Shown here: positions 35,034-46,404 of the stretch, piece after piece
How the letters are laid out: every line of letters starts with the position of its first letter
How positions within the stretch are numbered: the stretch's first letter is position 1
Made by a program: the position numbers and the translations under genes
Notes under the pieces: generated by a model
Database searches by the model: none
What the model was told of the DNA's origin: nothing
What the model saw: only the letters and a program-made list of their open reading frames with translations
Assembly: GCF_963924675.1 (NCBI RefSeq)
Contig: NC_089236.1
Location: 50,190,500-50,254,499, forward strand
Source of the DNA: Phocoena phocoena
Taxonomy: Eukaryota; Chordata; Mammalia; Artiodactyla; Phocoenidae
Direction: 5' to 3'
DNA length: 64,000 bases

Positions 35034-35405
35034 CTGTGTTGTCCAAAAAGGTAGCCACTTGGGTTTCCCTGGTGGCGCAGTGGTTGAGAGTCTGTCTGCC
35101 GATGCAGGGGACACGGGTTCGTGCCCCGGTCCGGGAAAATCCCACATGCCGTGGAGCGGCTGGGCCCGTGAGCCATGGCCGCTGAGCCTGTGCGTCCGGA
35201 GCCTGTACTCCGCAATGGGAGAGGCCACAACAGTGAGAGACCTGCGTACCGCCAAAACAAAAACAAAAAGGTAGCCACTAGCTACATGTGCCATTTAAAT
35301 TTAAATTTAACTAATTTAAATTAAAAATTCGATTCCTTGGTTGCACCAGCCATATTTCAAGAGCCCAAATGTCACATGTAGCTAGTGTCTACCATACTGG
35401 ACAAT
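35034..35405 (+). mobile_element. hAT-type MER element split by a SINE
   Basis: The ends 'gagctgtgttgtccaa' and 'ccatactggacaatgcatt' are imperfect terminal inverted repeats. The interior reads 'gtagccactagctacatgtg' and 'tcacatgtagctagtgtcta', which are themselves complementary. A CHR SINE (35060-35264) is inserted in the left arm. The exact hAT family is not assigned. Confidence 0.7.
35060..35264 (+). mobile_element. CHR SINE inserted in a hAT element
   Basis: Young CHR SINE, head 'gggtttccctggtggcgcag', tail (CAAAA)n. A perfect 15-bp TSD 'aaaaaggtagccact' lies at 35045-35059 and 35265-35279, both inside the hAT element. Confidence 0.95.
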
Positions 35406-37310
35406 GCATTTCTTTCTTTGAGCGTTAATTGACAGTAATAGATAGCAAGTAATAACATCAAGTTATTTTGAGGAATTTCAAAAGTTCCTCTGGAAAATAT
35501 ATTTGTGAGAATCAGAAAAACACCTAAAAGAAAAAGATTAAAGTGGGGGAATTTGCCCTGATATAGTATGAAAATATATGTAAAGCTGCTATAATTATAA
35601 CAGCCTGGGAGATGTCAAAAGGAATAGAAAAACAGATCAATGCACAATTTGACAGTACAGAAATATGTCTAAATACACATGGGAATTTTAAAATCATAAA
35701 ATGTGTCACTTCAAGTCACTGATATTGGAACAACTAGATATAAATTTTGGACTAAAATAATTATTAGCTATTTATTTCACATCAATAAAGAAAATATTCC
35801 ATATAAGATTTAAGATCTAACTGCATTTAAAATAGCTTAGTAATCTTGAGATGAAAAAGACTTTCTAAGGAGGACATGAAAGCAGGAATAATAGGCATAA
35901 TTATAGATATAAAACAGGAAAAAAACCTGAGATAAAAACCTGCACTTGCAAGTTAAAATGGCTTGCTGTGTAGCATGCATAGTAATGACAAAAGGCCATC
36001 ATCTAGAAATGGCTTTAACATTTTCTGAATTCCAAGGATAAGGAGAGAATTCTAAAAGGAATCCATGCAGGAAAAAAAAAAAAAAAAAAAAAAAAACAGC
36101 TTCCCAAATAAAAGAATACATTCTATTTAAGATTTCTTTGAGCAGTAACAAAAATTGACTGTATAATTAAGTGATAAAAATAACTTCAAATTCTGAAAAG
36201 TAGAAACAGTATAGGTTGCTTTGACCATGATGCAATAAAAGTAGAAAAAGATTTTAAAGTACAAATTTTTAAACCCAATCCAATAGAAATTTTAGGAAAT
36301 AAAACTACACTGTTCTAAATAATTTGTAGGGCAAAGAAGACTTCAAAGCTCTAATTACAGACTATTTAGAAAATAAGGAGACTAACAGGGAACTTCTTGC
36401 TCTTGACAGATGATGAACTAGCTTGAGCTGCTGGGTTCCTCAAAAAAACAAAACAAAACAAAACAAAATTAACAAGTAAATAAATAGTAATGAAAGGAGA
36501 GCTCGAACGCATCCAAAGAACTAATCTGCAAGAGCCCCTTGTAGAGAAACAAAGGAATAATCTCCTGGAATCTTTTACCTGAACAAAGAGGAGCCCATCT
36601 CTGTTTATTTTCTTACTCACCAAAAGACACAGAAGCTAATGCTCAGGTTCACCACACTTCTTTTCATATTACAGAAAGATAGTTATAGCCCCAGGAGAAA
36701 CTGAGCTCACTAGACTATGAGTAGATGACAAACAGTATTTTACAAAGCTACCCACATCTATATGTTCAACCATTTCCCTACACTCTTCTTGCAACGTAAT
36801 TGACATCCCTCTCTCCAAGATATATGGCCTATGTTCTTCCCTCTTGAATTTGGGCAAACTCATGCCTGCCTCAAACAGAGGAGTAGAGCAGAGGTGATGC
36901 TATACGACTTCCAGCCAGGCCTCCAGCCAAAACCTACATCAACTACCAGAAATGTGAGAGACTGCAATTCACATAATTCCAGTCCCCAACCTTCAAGTCT
37001 TCCCAGCTGAGGGCCCAGACACCATGGAGCAGAAACAAGCCACCTCTGCTATATGCTGTCTGAATTCCTGAACCGAAGAAACCATGAGAGACAAAAAAAA
37101 AAAAAAGATTACTGCTTTTTAAATTCTCCAAGTTTTAGAGTAATTTGTCATGAATTTGTTATGGGGCAATAGATTACTAACTTTGTAGTGCATTCGCGAC
37201 AAAGAAGAGCTCTATTGCATAAAGCAGAATTAAGAGACAGAATAAACTTCTCAAAGAAATAGGGCAGGTTATAAATAATATGAAACAAACCAGAAGTCAA
37301 AAAGAAGAAC
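35406..37310. other. Mostly unique AT-rich stretch
   Basis: Contains an A25 run (36072-36096) and an (AAAAC)n patch near 36440-36470. 35500-36400 is A-rich and may be very old L1, but it is too diverged to call. No gene is seen. Confidence 0.4.
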
Positions 37311-37311
37311 T

Positions 37312-37521
37312 GGGCTTCCCTGGTGGCGCAGTGGTTGAGAGTCCGCCTGCTGATGAAGGGGACATGGGTTCGTGCCCTGGTCCGGGAAGATCCCACATGC
37401 CGCGGGGCGGCTGGGCCCGTGAGCCATGACCGCTGAGACTGCGCGTCCGGAGCCTGTGCTCCGCAATGGGAGAGGCCACAACAGTGAGAGGCCCACGTAC
37501 CGCAAAAAAAAAAAAAAAAAA
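37312..37521 (+). mobile_element. CHR SINE, plus strand
   Basis: Head 'gggcttccctggtggcgcag' and an A-tail of about 20 bases. An imperfect TSD 'aaagaagaac'/'aaaggagaac' flanks it (37301-37310 and 37522-37531). The 128-codon minus-strand frame at 37148-37534 is a run through the SINE and its flank. Confidence 0.92.
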
Positions 37522-37534
37522 AAAGGAGAACCAA

Positions 37535-38100
37535 GTGGAAATATTGGATATTGAAAATAAAACAGTTGAAATACCGAATATAATAATGAAATAAATTAAA
37601 GAATATATAAAGACTAAGAAGGGATAAAGAAATGAAAATTAAGAGATATGGGGAATAGAATAAGATGCCAATATACAGATAATAGAAATCCCAGAAAATA
37701 AAAAAAAAAAGATGGGAGAAATATTGAAAGCTGATTATGATATATTTCCCTGAATTACAGAACGATTAAAGATCTTAAATCCAAAAATCTATAGAATGCA
37801 AAACTGATAGTTAAGGGGAAAAAATACTATATACATGTTATAGCAAAATTTAGGAACATCAGATTCACAGATAATGGATGATTTTTTGCTTTTTTTGTGT
37901 TCTTCATTGGTTTCCTGTGTTAAGTTTGTGATTAGAAAATAATGCAAAATACTTGGGAAGGTTAGGTATCACTTTCTCCAGAAATCCTTCCCTATCCAGC
38001 TCCTCCGAGGACAGATTAAATGTCCCTATTTTGGGATTCTATAATATCCTATTCACATCTCAGAAGTTGTTCTTACCATGCTGTGTCTATCCCCACCTAT
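37535..38100. other. AT-rich unique stretch, no gene seen
   Basis: A-rich text resembling very old L1 (37540-37860), then unassigned sequence. Confidence 0.35.
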
Positions 38101-38104
38101 TAGC

Positions 38105-38275
38105 TTGTTGAGCGGTGGTTATTAACTAGAGTGACACATCAAAACCCCAGGGAAGTCATTTTGTTATTGATGACGGAGTTTCTTAATCTACTTGCTCTGG
38201 TCCCACTGCAAGGGCTTCTAAACCTGAGTCTCTAGGAGTGGAATACAGGTTTTTAAAAACACAGCAAGATTTACC
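38105..38275 (+). repeat. Possible hAT-MER relic
   Basis: Starts 'gcggtggttattaactagag'. 'aacctgagtctctaggagtg' and 'acaggtttttaaaaacacag' recall MER5-type elements. Weak. Confidence 0.35.
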
Positions 38276-38279
38276 TTCA

Positions 38280-39025
38280 TTAAAACCACCAGTATAGCAG
38301 GAAGGGACCATATGTTTACCTCTGTGTCCTATGACTTTACAGTGTCTGGTATGTAGGATATGACCTGAAAATGTCTGTTGAATGAACACATGGAACATAG
38401 ATGCACATTATTTTCAACATGTACAAGCTAATGACATGTGTCTCCAAAACCCACAGCAATTCGTTTTGCTGTATGATAATTCAATGTCATTTATTAATCC
38501 TAACATTGTCATCTGCATTGTCTCATGCTCTTAAGTATTTTGTCAGGGGTCAAGCTTTATTTCACTATTAACCTTGGTTTCAAATGGATATTTTCCTTCT
38601 AATGCTAGATATTGGACAGCTTAAACTGACATCTCTCATGTACCTTTGCATTCCAGATTTAGCTATGATACAAAGTTGTTTTATTCCACAGACTAGATTT
38701 TTCACCTTCCCCCAGAGTAATCTGATGCAAGTTTCTGCTTTAAAAAAGGCACTAATTTAGACCTCATAAATAGAAAAGGGATTAAAATTGTTGAATGTAT
38801 CAAGAAGCCAATAGCTTGTCCTTCCTTAGAATTTCAAACAAGAATAGGAAACACTGTCATTAAATGTGGAAGTTTCTATAAAACAACCGTTCATTTTCCA
38901 CTATTCCTTCTGAGAAGAATCCACATATGTGTCTCCACCCACAGTGATTATTTTAGTTTTGAAATGGTTAGGAAAATCTGAACGATTCCTTGGCAGTTTT
39001 AATACCTTACACCTGTGTAACATCT
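38280..39025. other. Unique stretch, no gene seen
   Basis: No repeat family is recognised. The sequence is not low-complexity. Confidence 0.4.
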
Positions 39026-39029
39026 TCCA

Positions 39030-39235
39030 ATTTTTTAGAGCATTTTCACGTATGTTATTTCATCAGGACATTACAAAACACTATGAGGTTTATACAGCAT
39101 TATTACTGTTCCTACTTTACAGATGAAGAGCTAGCTTGAGATTCCAAACCTGATAAGTGATTGACTCAGACACCTGAAGCAGAGCTGGAATGAGGACCAG
39201 ATCATATGCCTCCCTACATGGTGCTCTCTCCATCA
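39030..39235 (-). repeat. MIR SINE relic
   Basis: Minus-strand MIR: 'acattacaaaacactatgag', 'actgttcctactttacagat' and 'gaagcagagctggaatgag'. Confidence 0.7.
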
Positions 39236-39539
39236 TGCTATGGTGTTTCCAGTAGATTCTGCCCAAAGAAGCAATAGAACATGGGCAGTTACTTATTTAA
39301 TTGTGCTGTACTCTCAAGTTCGCTACTCACTTCTTTCAGTTGGAATTTTGGGAAGAAGCACATCCTCAACCATGTGAAATGGTCAAAGAGACTAGATAAA
39401 GGACACAATATAATATCAAGAAAAGAGACTCTTCATATTCTTTTGTGATGTGCTCCCTATGTGATATATTCATGTGAAGAAGTTTCTTTTTTCCAAAATT
39501 TAAAAAAATATTTACAATTTTAAAAGCCAATTAACATAT

Positions 39540-39770
39540 TTAAAAGCACAGTCAGCTCTAGACAGTATAGACAGATAGGAAACACTTGCTGTATGCCACG
39601 AACTTTGATGTTTTCTATAAATCCCATTTAATCGTCACTTCAGTCTTACATCATTTATGCTATCCCAACTTTCATAAGAGGTAAATGCAGAGTCTATGCT
39701 CTGTGCCAGCAATAAGCATGGCACAGAGCATAGACTGTTAAACTACGTTTAATGATATGCAAAAACTGGG
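39540..39770 (-). repeat. MIR-like relic containing a perfect inverted repeat
   Basis: 'gaaacacttgctgtatgcca', 'aatcccatttaatcgtcact' and 'agagtctatgctctgtgcc' suggest a decayed minus-strand MIR. The final motif is followed 10 bases later by its exact reverse complement. Confidence 0.5.
39691..39736. repeat. Perfect 18-bp inverted repeat, 10-base loop
   Basis: Left arm 39691-39708 'agtctatgctctgtgcca', loop 'gcaataagca', right arm 39719-39736 'tggcacagagcatagact'. All 18 positions pair. Confidence 0.98.
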
Positions 39771-39979
39771 TTTCATAAAAGTGAACTGTCCATGATTCAG
39801 TTGGGAGGTGAGGGCGTGCACAGCTGACTGGTATGGAAACTTGTAGGAAGTTAACGCCCAGAGGAAGCATATAAAGCAGATGTGGAAATTCACAGAGGAG
39901 TTCATGGCAGGACTTTGCGCTGTGAAAATGGGAAAAAAAAGTTTTCCACTTACCTAATTCACAGGACTGTTACAGGAAT

Positions 39980-40290
39980 GAATAAACAGACTCACAGACT
40001 TAGAAAACAAACTTAAGGTTACCAAAGGGGAAAAGAGGGGGAGGGAGGGATAAATTGGGAGTTGACATATACACACTACTATATCACACTACTATATTTA
40101 AAATAGATAACCAAGCAGGACCTACTGTATAGCACAGGGAACCATGCTCAATATTCTGTAACAACCTAAACGGGAAAAGGATTTGAAAAAGAATAGACAC
40201 ATGTTTATGTATAACTGAGTCACCTTGCTGCACACCTGAAACTAACACAACATTGTTAATCAACTATACTCCAATATAAAATAAAACTTG
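39980..40290 (+). repeat. L1 3' end (3' UTR), plus strand
   Basis: 'cagactcacagacttagaaa', a polypurine tract (40027-40050), 'acctactgtatagcacagg', 'cacacctgaaactaacac' and 'caactatactccaatataaa' give a 5'-truncated cetartiodactyl L1. Confidence 0.9.
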
Positions 40291-40299
40291 TTCAAAAGT

Positions 40300-40627
40300 G
40301 TCAATGAAACACTGAACCGTTTAGGTGGGAACAACTGAGCCACCCCAACAAGACAAAAGAAAAGTTAAAGATTCAACTAAATTCTAAATTTCTGTATAAA
40401 AATCTGTGTATCTGACTAGATAGGCAAGAAGGACAGGTTAATGACCCTTTCAGAGCTCTCCTATTCCTGCACTTAGAGTTTTTAAATTTTAGAAATTCAG
40501 GCTTAATTTTAATCCTTAAAAGAAATTCCAACAGAGGAGGAAGGAACAGCTGATTCCCTCTGGTTCAGTGGGCTACTTTTCCATTCGATTTTATCTTTTC
40601 TGAGCAGCCGTTAGTAGCATTCCAGGA
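40300..40627. other. Unique stretch, no gene seen
   Basis: No family is recognised between the L1 tail and the GC-richer ORF island. Confidence 0.4.
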
Positions 40628-40638
40628 CTGTGACGTCA
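40628..40638. promoter_or_regulatory. Consensus palindromic CRE (TGACGTCA)
   Basis: Full 8-bp CREB/ATF site within 'ctgtgacgtcagat'. It directly overlaps the stop codon of the minus-strand ORF at 40636-41067. A chance match is possible, but the CpG-containing palindrome is rare in AT-rich DNA. Confidence 0.5.
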
Positions 40639-41067
40639 GATAACATGCCATGCAGATTCTGTACCACATTGGTGGGCCAGCAGTTCATCCAGCCTCCTAC
40701 CCCCATAGAGCTGAGCCCAAAACCGAACTCTTGTCAGCCTCAAAACCTCCCGCTGACTCATTCTTGGATTTTCTCTAGGAGACCACAGAGCAGAACAAGA
40801 AATGCCTGGGGGTAAGAAGGCTGCACGCTCATTCCAGACCAGCTCAGACAGCTGGGTGTCCACCGGCTCTGGGCCTATGCATGGGAGAGAAACAGCAGAA
40901 CTCCCACAGTAAATGATGTCCTCTCCTCTCAGATCCAAGGTGAATCCAATAGTAATAGCTAGGGTTTCTACCTTAGCCAGCTGCTCCAGCCGAACTTGGA
41001 GCTCTGGGGCTAACATAGTGTGGAGATCCAGACTGAAACTGCCTTCCCTCCCCATCTCATGAGCCAT
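40636..41067 (-). CDS. Unrecognised 143-codon ORF (candidate exon, retrocopy or chance)
   Basis: An open frame with an ATG at 41067 in a fair Kozak context (aaatccATGG). The frame stays open upstream to about 41088. The translation is protein-like, with leucine, glutamate and arginine spread evenly: MAHEMGREGSFSLDL at the start, then VRLEQLAKVETLAITIGF, and LRLTRVRFWAQLYGG near the end. I recognise no domain, signal peptide or membrane segment. It lies in a GC-richer island, outside recognised repeats, with a MIR-like relic just upstream. Two stops precede the frame next to an acceptor-like 'ttccatttccag'. It could be an exon of an unknown transcript, a retrocopy fragment, or chance. Confidence 0.25.
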   Translation of the reverse strand: MAHEMGREGSFSLDLHTMLAPELQVRLEQLAKVETLAITIGFTLDLRGEDIIYCGSSAVSLPCIGPEPVDTQLSELVWNERAAFLPPGISCSALWSPRENPRMSQREVLRLTRVRFWAQLYGGRRLDELLAHQCGTESAWHVI

Positions 41068-41119
41068 GGATTTCAGCAGAAGGTACACGATACTTCACTA
41101 CTGGAAATGGAATTAAAGT

Positions 41120-41245
41120 AGAAAGCACACATTCATTCCATAGTCATTTACTGAGTACATACCATGAGCCAGGCACTGTGCTCGTACTAAGTATTTTACA
41201 GATTTACATCAGTAACTTGAATTGTTTCAACCTCATAATATACGT
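41120..41245 (-). repeat. MIR/L2-type relic
   Basis: 'cattcattccatagtcattt', 'ccatgagccaggcactgtg' and 'cctcataatatacgttaaat' suggest a minus-strand MIR or L2 3' end. Confidence 0.5.
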
Positions 41246-41249
41246 TAAA

Positions 41250-42565
41250 TCATGCACGGGCAGCTGAGGGACAGTAAGAAAGAGTCATCACTCTGAAAAC
41301 ATACTGCCATTCAGAAAATGACCATCTAACTGCAAATGGGACAGTTCTTACATCATGAACTGGAGGGAAAAGAGCAAGAGGACGCTTGGTCTTTGCTGCT
41401 AGTGTTGATTCATTCATATTCTCTCTTGTTAAAGGGTTAATCAATGATTTGACATTCCAAATAAGTTAAAACTTTATTTTAAAAAAAGATAATCTCTAAA
41501 TACTAAGACTTTAAAATCCTCCTTCCCAGATTTACACAAAACCTTTTTTTTTTTAACAGCATACTGTTAGATGGTAAATTAGCAGAAGCCATGTCTGCAA
41601 ACCATGAAAGAGTTGATAATATATTTTTGTTTACTATAACCAGGCTGACTTAAAAGAAGGTAGATCTTCCCCAGTTAAACCAAATAGAGATAAACTTGAA
41701 AAGATAGTGCTGAATAAATATATAGATTAATAAGAAGTCTAAGATCTTAATCTATCATACATCTTCCTCCACTATGAATGATTTCATTTGCTTTTTAAAT
41801 AGATAAATACAAAAACAGCATTTTCCCTTGGCAAGAGAGTAACTGTTTTGTATTATTTACCTAGACTGCATCTGTGTTTCTAAAAAGAACAGTAAATACA
41901 TTTCTGGAGCAAGACATGTTTCTGTGATAATGTGAGTAATGCTCCTTAAACACTTGGGAGATTATTAGAATGCCTTCCAGAAGCTGCTATTGAGCTCAGT
42001 CAGTTTAGCAGGAACACAAGAAAAAGATGAAGAGACACTCTCAGCATTTTTTACTAAACTATTAGTAGAATGATGTGATTGGAAGTCCTTCAAGAGGGTG
42101 ACTGCCAGAAGGTGAGGGCCAGGACTCTGCCCAGGCATTCAGAAGGCAATCTGGTTCCAAGCCAGACTGAAAACTACATAGAATGAAAACTACATACCCA
42201 GAATGCCTTCCTCAGGAGGGCCCTCTGAATAAACAATCCAGTCTGGGTGACACCACCCACCCCAAATACTGGGCTAACTTTCAGCCTCCCTAAGAACTTA
42301 GATTCACAATATGGGAGCTGCAGTCTTCCAACTGGTGTTCAAAACTTAATTAGGGAGCACTTCGCAAGAGTGTCAAAGAGAAAGAAACTAGCTGATTAGA
42401 TTAGGTCTTGTATACACTCCCTCCCAAGCCAGGCTAGACCTAGGAAAATCATGGTTCAAAGCAACAGTCTTCTTGGATCTCTCAGATACCCTAGAACCGT
42501 GTGGTGCTGGTGGTGGTAGCATATATGCACTCATCCTTCTAAGTCATACTTCTGAATCTAAGAGA
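41250..42565. other. Unique stretch, no gene seen
   Basis: No repeat or exon is recognised with confidence. Confidence 0.4.
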
Positions 42566-42567
42566 GA

Positions 42568-42690
42568 TTCATTCATTCATTCAACAATGTTTATTGAGCT
42601 GCTGTGATGTCCCTACATGGACCTTATATTCAAATGTGGAGGCAGGGAGACAGACAAATAAGTGACAAACTAATAAATACCCCAATAATG
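42568..42690 (-). repeat. L2 LINE 3' end relic
   Basis: 'attcattcattcaacaatgt' and 'ttattgagctgctgtgatg', then 'gcagggagacagacaaataa', are the reverse complement of the L2 terminus. Confidence 0.65.
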
Positions 42691-42694
42691 ATAA

Positions 42695-43034
42695 TTTGGT
42701 TGAGATCATGGAAGTGTTATGAAGAGAATGAGAGTGCTGCTAATCTGAATGTGGGTGGTCAGAGGTTTTACTGAGAATATAACCACTTAAGAGAGATATT
42801 ATATGAAGCATTTGTTAGTTCCAGTTACTCAGGTCTTCAAAGAATTTTTCCTAAGTCACCAAATCATGAGATGTATTTTTAAACTTCGACATTACACACA
42901 CAAGAATTTCATTAATTTTTTCATCAGTTCTTTTAGCAAAAGTTAAAAAATGACTTCCAGATTTTCCATTTACAAAAATTTTCTAAGAATCTCTATGTAT
43001 TTAACAATATTTGCCTCCCTTCCTCCACTTACTT
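42695..43034. other. Unique stretch, no gene seen
   Basis: No family is recognised. Confidence 0.4.
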
Positions 43035-43049
43035 GAAATATTTCTTCTA

Positions 43050-44266
43050 ATGATGGCCAACAGGCACACGAAAAGATGCTCAGTGTCTCTAGCTATTAGA
43101 GAAATGCAAATCAAAACTACAACGAGGTACTACCTCACATCAGTCAGAATGGCCATCATCAAAAAATCTACAAACAGTAAATGCTGGCGAGGGTGTGGAG
43201 AAAAGGGAACCCTCCTACACTATTGGTGGGAATATAAGCTGGTGCAGCCACTATGGAAAACAATATGAAGGTTCCTCAAAATACTAAAAATAGAGTTGTC
43301 ATATGATCCAGCAATTCCACTCCTGGGCATATATCCAGACAAAACTATAATTCAAAAAGACACATGCACCCCTATGTTCATAGCAGCACTATTAACAATA
43401 GTCAAGACATGGAAACAACCTAAATGTCCACTGACAGATGAATGCATAAAGAAGATGAGGTACGTATATAAAATGGAGTAGTATTCAGCCATAAAAAAGA
43501 ATGAAATAATGCCATTTGCAGCAACACGAATGGACCTAGAGATTATCATACTAGGTGAAGTAAGTCAGAAAGAGAAAGACAAATACCATGATATCACTTA
43601 TATGTTGAATCTAAAATACGACACAAATGAACTTTCTACAAAATAGACTCACAGACATAGAGAACAGACTTGTGGTTGCCAAGGTGGCTGGATTTGGAGT
43701 TTGGGACTAGCAGATGCAAATTATTATATATAGAATGGATAAACAACAAGGTCCTACCGTACAGCACTGGGAACTATATTCAATATCCTGTGATAAACCA
43801 TGATGGAAAAGAATATGGGGATTCCCTGGTGGCACAGTGGTTAAGAATCTGCCTGCCAATGCAGGGGAAACGGGTTAGAGCCCTGATCTGGGAAGATCCC
43901 ACATGCCACGGAGCAACTAAGCCCGTGCATCACAACTACTGAGTCTGCGCTCTAGAGCCCGCGAGCCACAACTACTGAGCCCTCACCCCACAACTACTGA
44001 AGCCCACACTCCTACAGCCCATGCTCCGCAACAAGAGAAGCCACCACAACGAGAAGCCCGCGCACCGCAACGAAAGAGTAGCTCCCGCTCGCCACAACTA
44101 GAGAAAGCCTGCATGCAACAACGAAGACCCAACGCAACCAAAAATAAAATAACTTAAAAAAAAAGAATATGAAAAAGAATGTACATATGTATAACTGAAT
44201 CACTGCTGTACAGCAGAAATTAACACATTGTAAATTAATTATGCCTGAATAAAATAAATTTTTAAA
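43050..44266 (+). mobile_element. L1-C: 5'-truncated L1, plus strand, with TSD
   Basis: Bounded by a perfect 14-bp TSD 'aaatatttcttcta' at 43036-43049 and 44267-44280. It contains only the C-terminal part of ORF2 (43053-43490: [20 protein letters not shown], then a broken frame with [11 protein letters not shown]) and the 3' UTR, ending in an A-rich tail. A CHR SINE is inserted at 43818-44160. Confidence 0.93.
43818..44160 (+). mobile_element. CHR SINE (long form) inside L1-C
   Basis: Head 'gggattccctggtggcacag' and the extended older-form body with repeated 'cacaactactga' units. TSD 'aaaagaatatg' at 43807-43817 and 44161-44171. It is younger than L1-C. The 134-codon minus-strand frame at 44012-44416 runs through it and is not a gene. 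Confidence 0.93.
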
Positions 44267-44284
44267 AAATATTTCTTCTACTGA

Positions 44285-46125
44285 GATCTCCACAGATCCT
44301 CTCTGACCCTTTAACCCAGTGCTTGTTGATATGTTTCCAGGATTGACTATAATAAATAAAGTTTCTCTCTGTCCCCTAGACTTTTTCCTACAGTTCGATT
44401 CCCAGATCTGTGACATTAGAATTTCATCACTTTGAAATCCAGCTTATCCCCAAGTTCAACATTTCTAAAACTAAATATATCACCCTATCCCTCCACCTTC
44501 CCTCCAAACCAAATATTCCAGCTTTATTTCATTGTTCTGTTAAGGGTATCACCATCATCTCTTTCCTTGAGATTTAGAACTTCTGTGTCACCTCTGAGGA
44601 AGAATCGCATTTTGTGGTGCTGTTTTGTGTGTGTGTGTGAAATTATTCCATTAAAAACACATTTAATATTTTCTCATATAGACTTATACTTAGAGAAATG
44701 CTTTTAAATGACATTTTAACCTTAAAAGAATTTTCAGATCTCATTTATCAGTTGCTTAGTTATGACTAGATCAATAAAATTATATTCAGCAGGTCAATTT
44801 CAAAGGTAGTTGAACAGATTCAGACTCCAATGGCAATCACAGTTTACTCATCTAAGAAAACAAACACAATTCTCTAGAGTAAACATTCTAACAAATGTAT
44901 TGTTGGGGTTTCTTTAAACAGTGAATCTGAAGTTTATAAAACATCAGGCTCTGGACCTAGTGAAACAAATTTTTGACTATTACAGGAAAACCCTATGCCC
45001 TTTTTAGTGAACAGATTCACAGAAATTCAACTTTAGAATGACAAGATAAAGTACCTGTAGCTTAATTTGGGGTGGGTACTGTGTTTAGCTTCTAATTCTA
45101 TATGGGTACATATGCATAGCACCTATTCAGTTACTGGCAAAAAAATGTGGTTTTTTGATACTTTTTCAAGTGACTTAGTTGAAACTTGATCAAATCACTA
45201 CATTGACCGTGGGACTTTTCCGCACAGATTTGCTAAGGGGAAAGCTTTGCTCAAGCTATCTAAACTCAAGATTCAAACGTGGATGCTTAAAAATGTCTCT
45301 ATTCCTTCTTTAACACACTCAAGTGTTCCCCCATCCACTCACCCATATCCACACAGCTCCAGTTAATATTTTTCCCTCCCCTGAAGTTAATACGGCATTC
45401 AAGATGTCATTTTGTTTTTATTTTGTTCAACTTATCTTTTTTTTTAACCAATCAAGAAATTCTCTAAGTTTTACACGCGCACACACACAAGTCTCCAAGA
45501 AAAATAAATTTCATAAGTCACATGTTAAATCTTCCTCTTGGAAGAATACGATGCTCATTAAGAAGTCTGAAGAATGTACTTCAGAGAGAATCTGTTTAAC
45601 AGCACTTAAAGTCCTTAGACAATAGCAGTCTTTTTTCATAAAGCACCTTTAAGATATCAAAGAACAAGAACCCTAAGGAAAACCCCTTGGAAAACCTTTT
45701 CACTGAGGTTTTAGTTGTTTTACTTTCTTATCCTTCCTTCCCAGAACTTCTCCTCCATCACCTTCTCATCATGGCTAACCACCCTCCCTCACCCCAGAAA
45801 TGAACCTCTTATCCAGTTCCCCTATTTCGAGATGTTTGGCAGCTTTCCACAATAGCTAACGTTTCATTCAAAGCTAAGAAAAGAGAATGAAGAAAAATAG
45901 CGCGCGCTCACACCAGAGGCATGACATTCCTGGAGAACCAAGTACATTACGGCATCCCTCATACCACACATTTCACAGGGCGTGGTACACTTGTCATCTT
46001 GAGGGCAGGATTATATTCATCTTACAAGTTCAATTGCTTAATAGTTTTATGCTCTAAAAGGTTTATTCAGTTAGTGATAAGAGTATAATGTTAAATGCGG
46101 ATTTGTACTTAGTTGCTAGGCCAAA
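44285..46125. other. Mostly unique stretch
   Basis: No gene is seen. It contains a (GT)n patch near 44626-44639, a CA patch at 45474-45490 and a short 'gcgcgcgc' run at 45901-45908. Confidence 0.4.
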
Positions 46126-46129
46126 TAAG

Positions 46130-46200
46130 TTACAAACATTGTTCTTGCCTTCAAAAAGCTTACAGTCTGTGAGACAGAGAAAAACATAGACTCTACAGAA
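46130..46200 (-). repeat. L2 LINE relic
   Basis: 'ttgttcttgccttcaaaaag' and 'cttacagtctgtgagacag' are typical of a minus-strand L2 3' region. Confidence 0.5.
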
Positions 46201-46404
46201 TAATATAAGCATCCAGCTATCAACTGAAATCATATCTTATTTAACCCACATATACTTTGCACAAAACAGTGCAGGCATAATAAAGCATAATTATGCCATT
46301 GTTGAAACCACGAGGCTAAAAAATCTAGTAAAGAGAAAGTCAGATTCTTAAAAGATATAAGAGGCATAAAATATACCATAAGGGAAGCAGAAGTATAATA
46401 CAGA

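Noticed and set aside
37148..37534. 128-codon minus-strand ORF
   Set aside because: A frame through a CHR SINE and its poly(A) tail, which gives the leading phenylalanine run.
44012..44416. 134-codon minus-strand ORF
   Set aside because: It covers the SINE tail and L1-C end. No homology to a host protein is evident.
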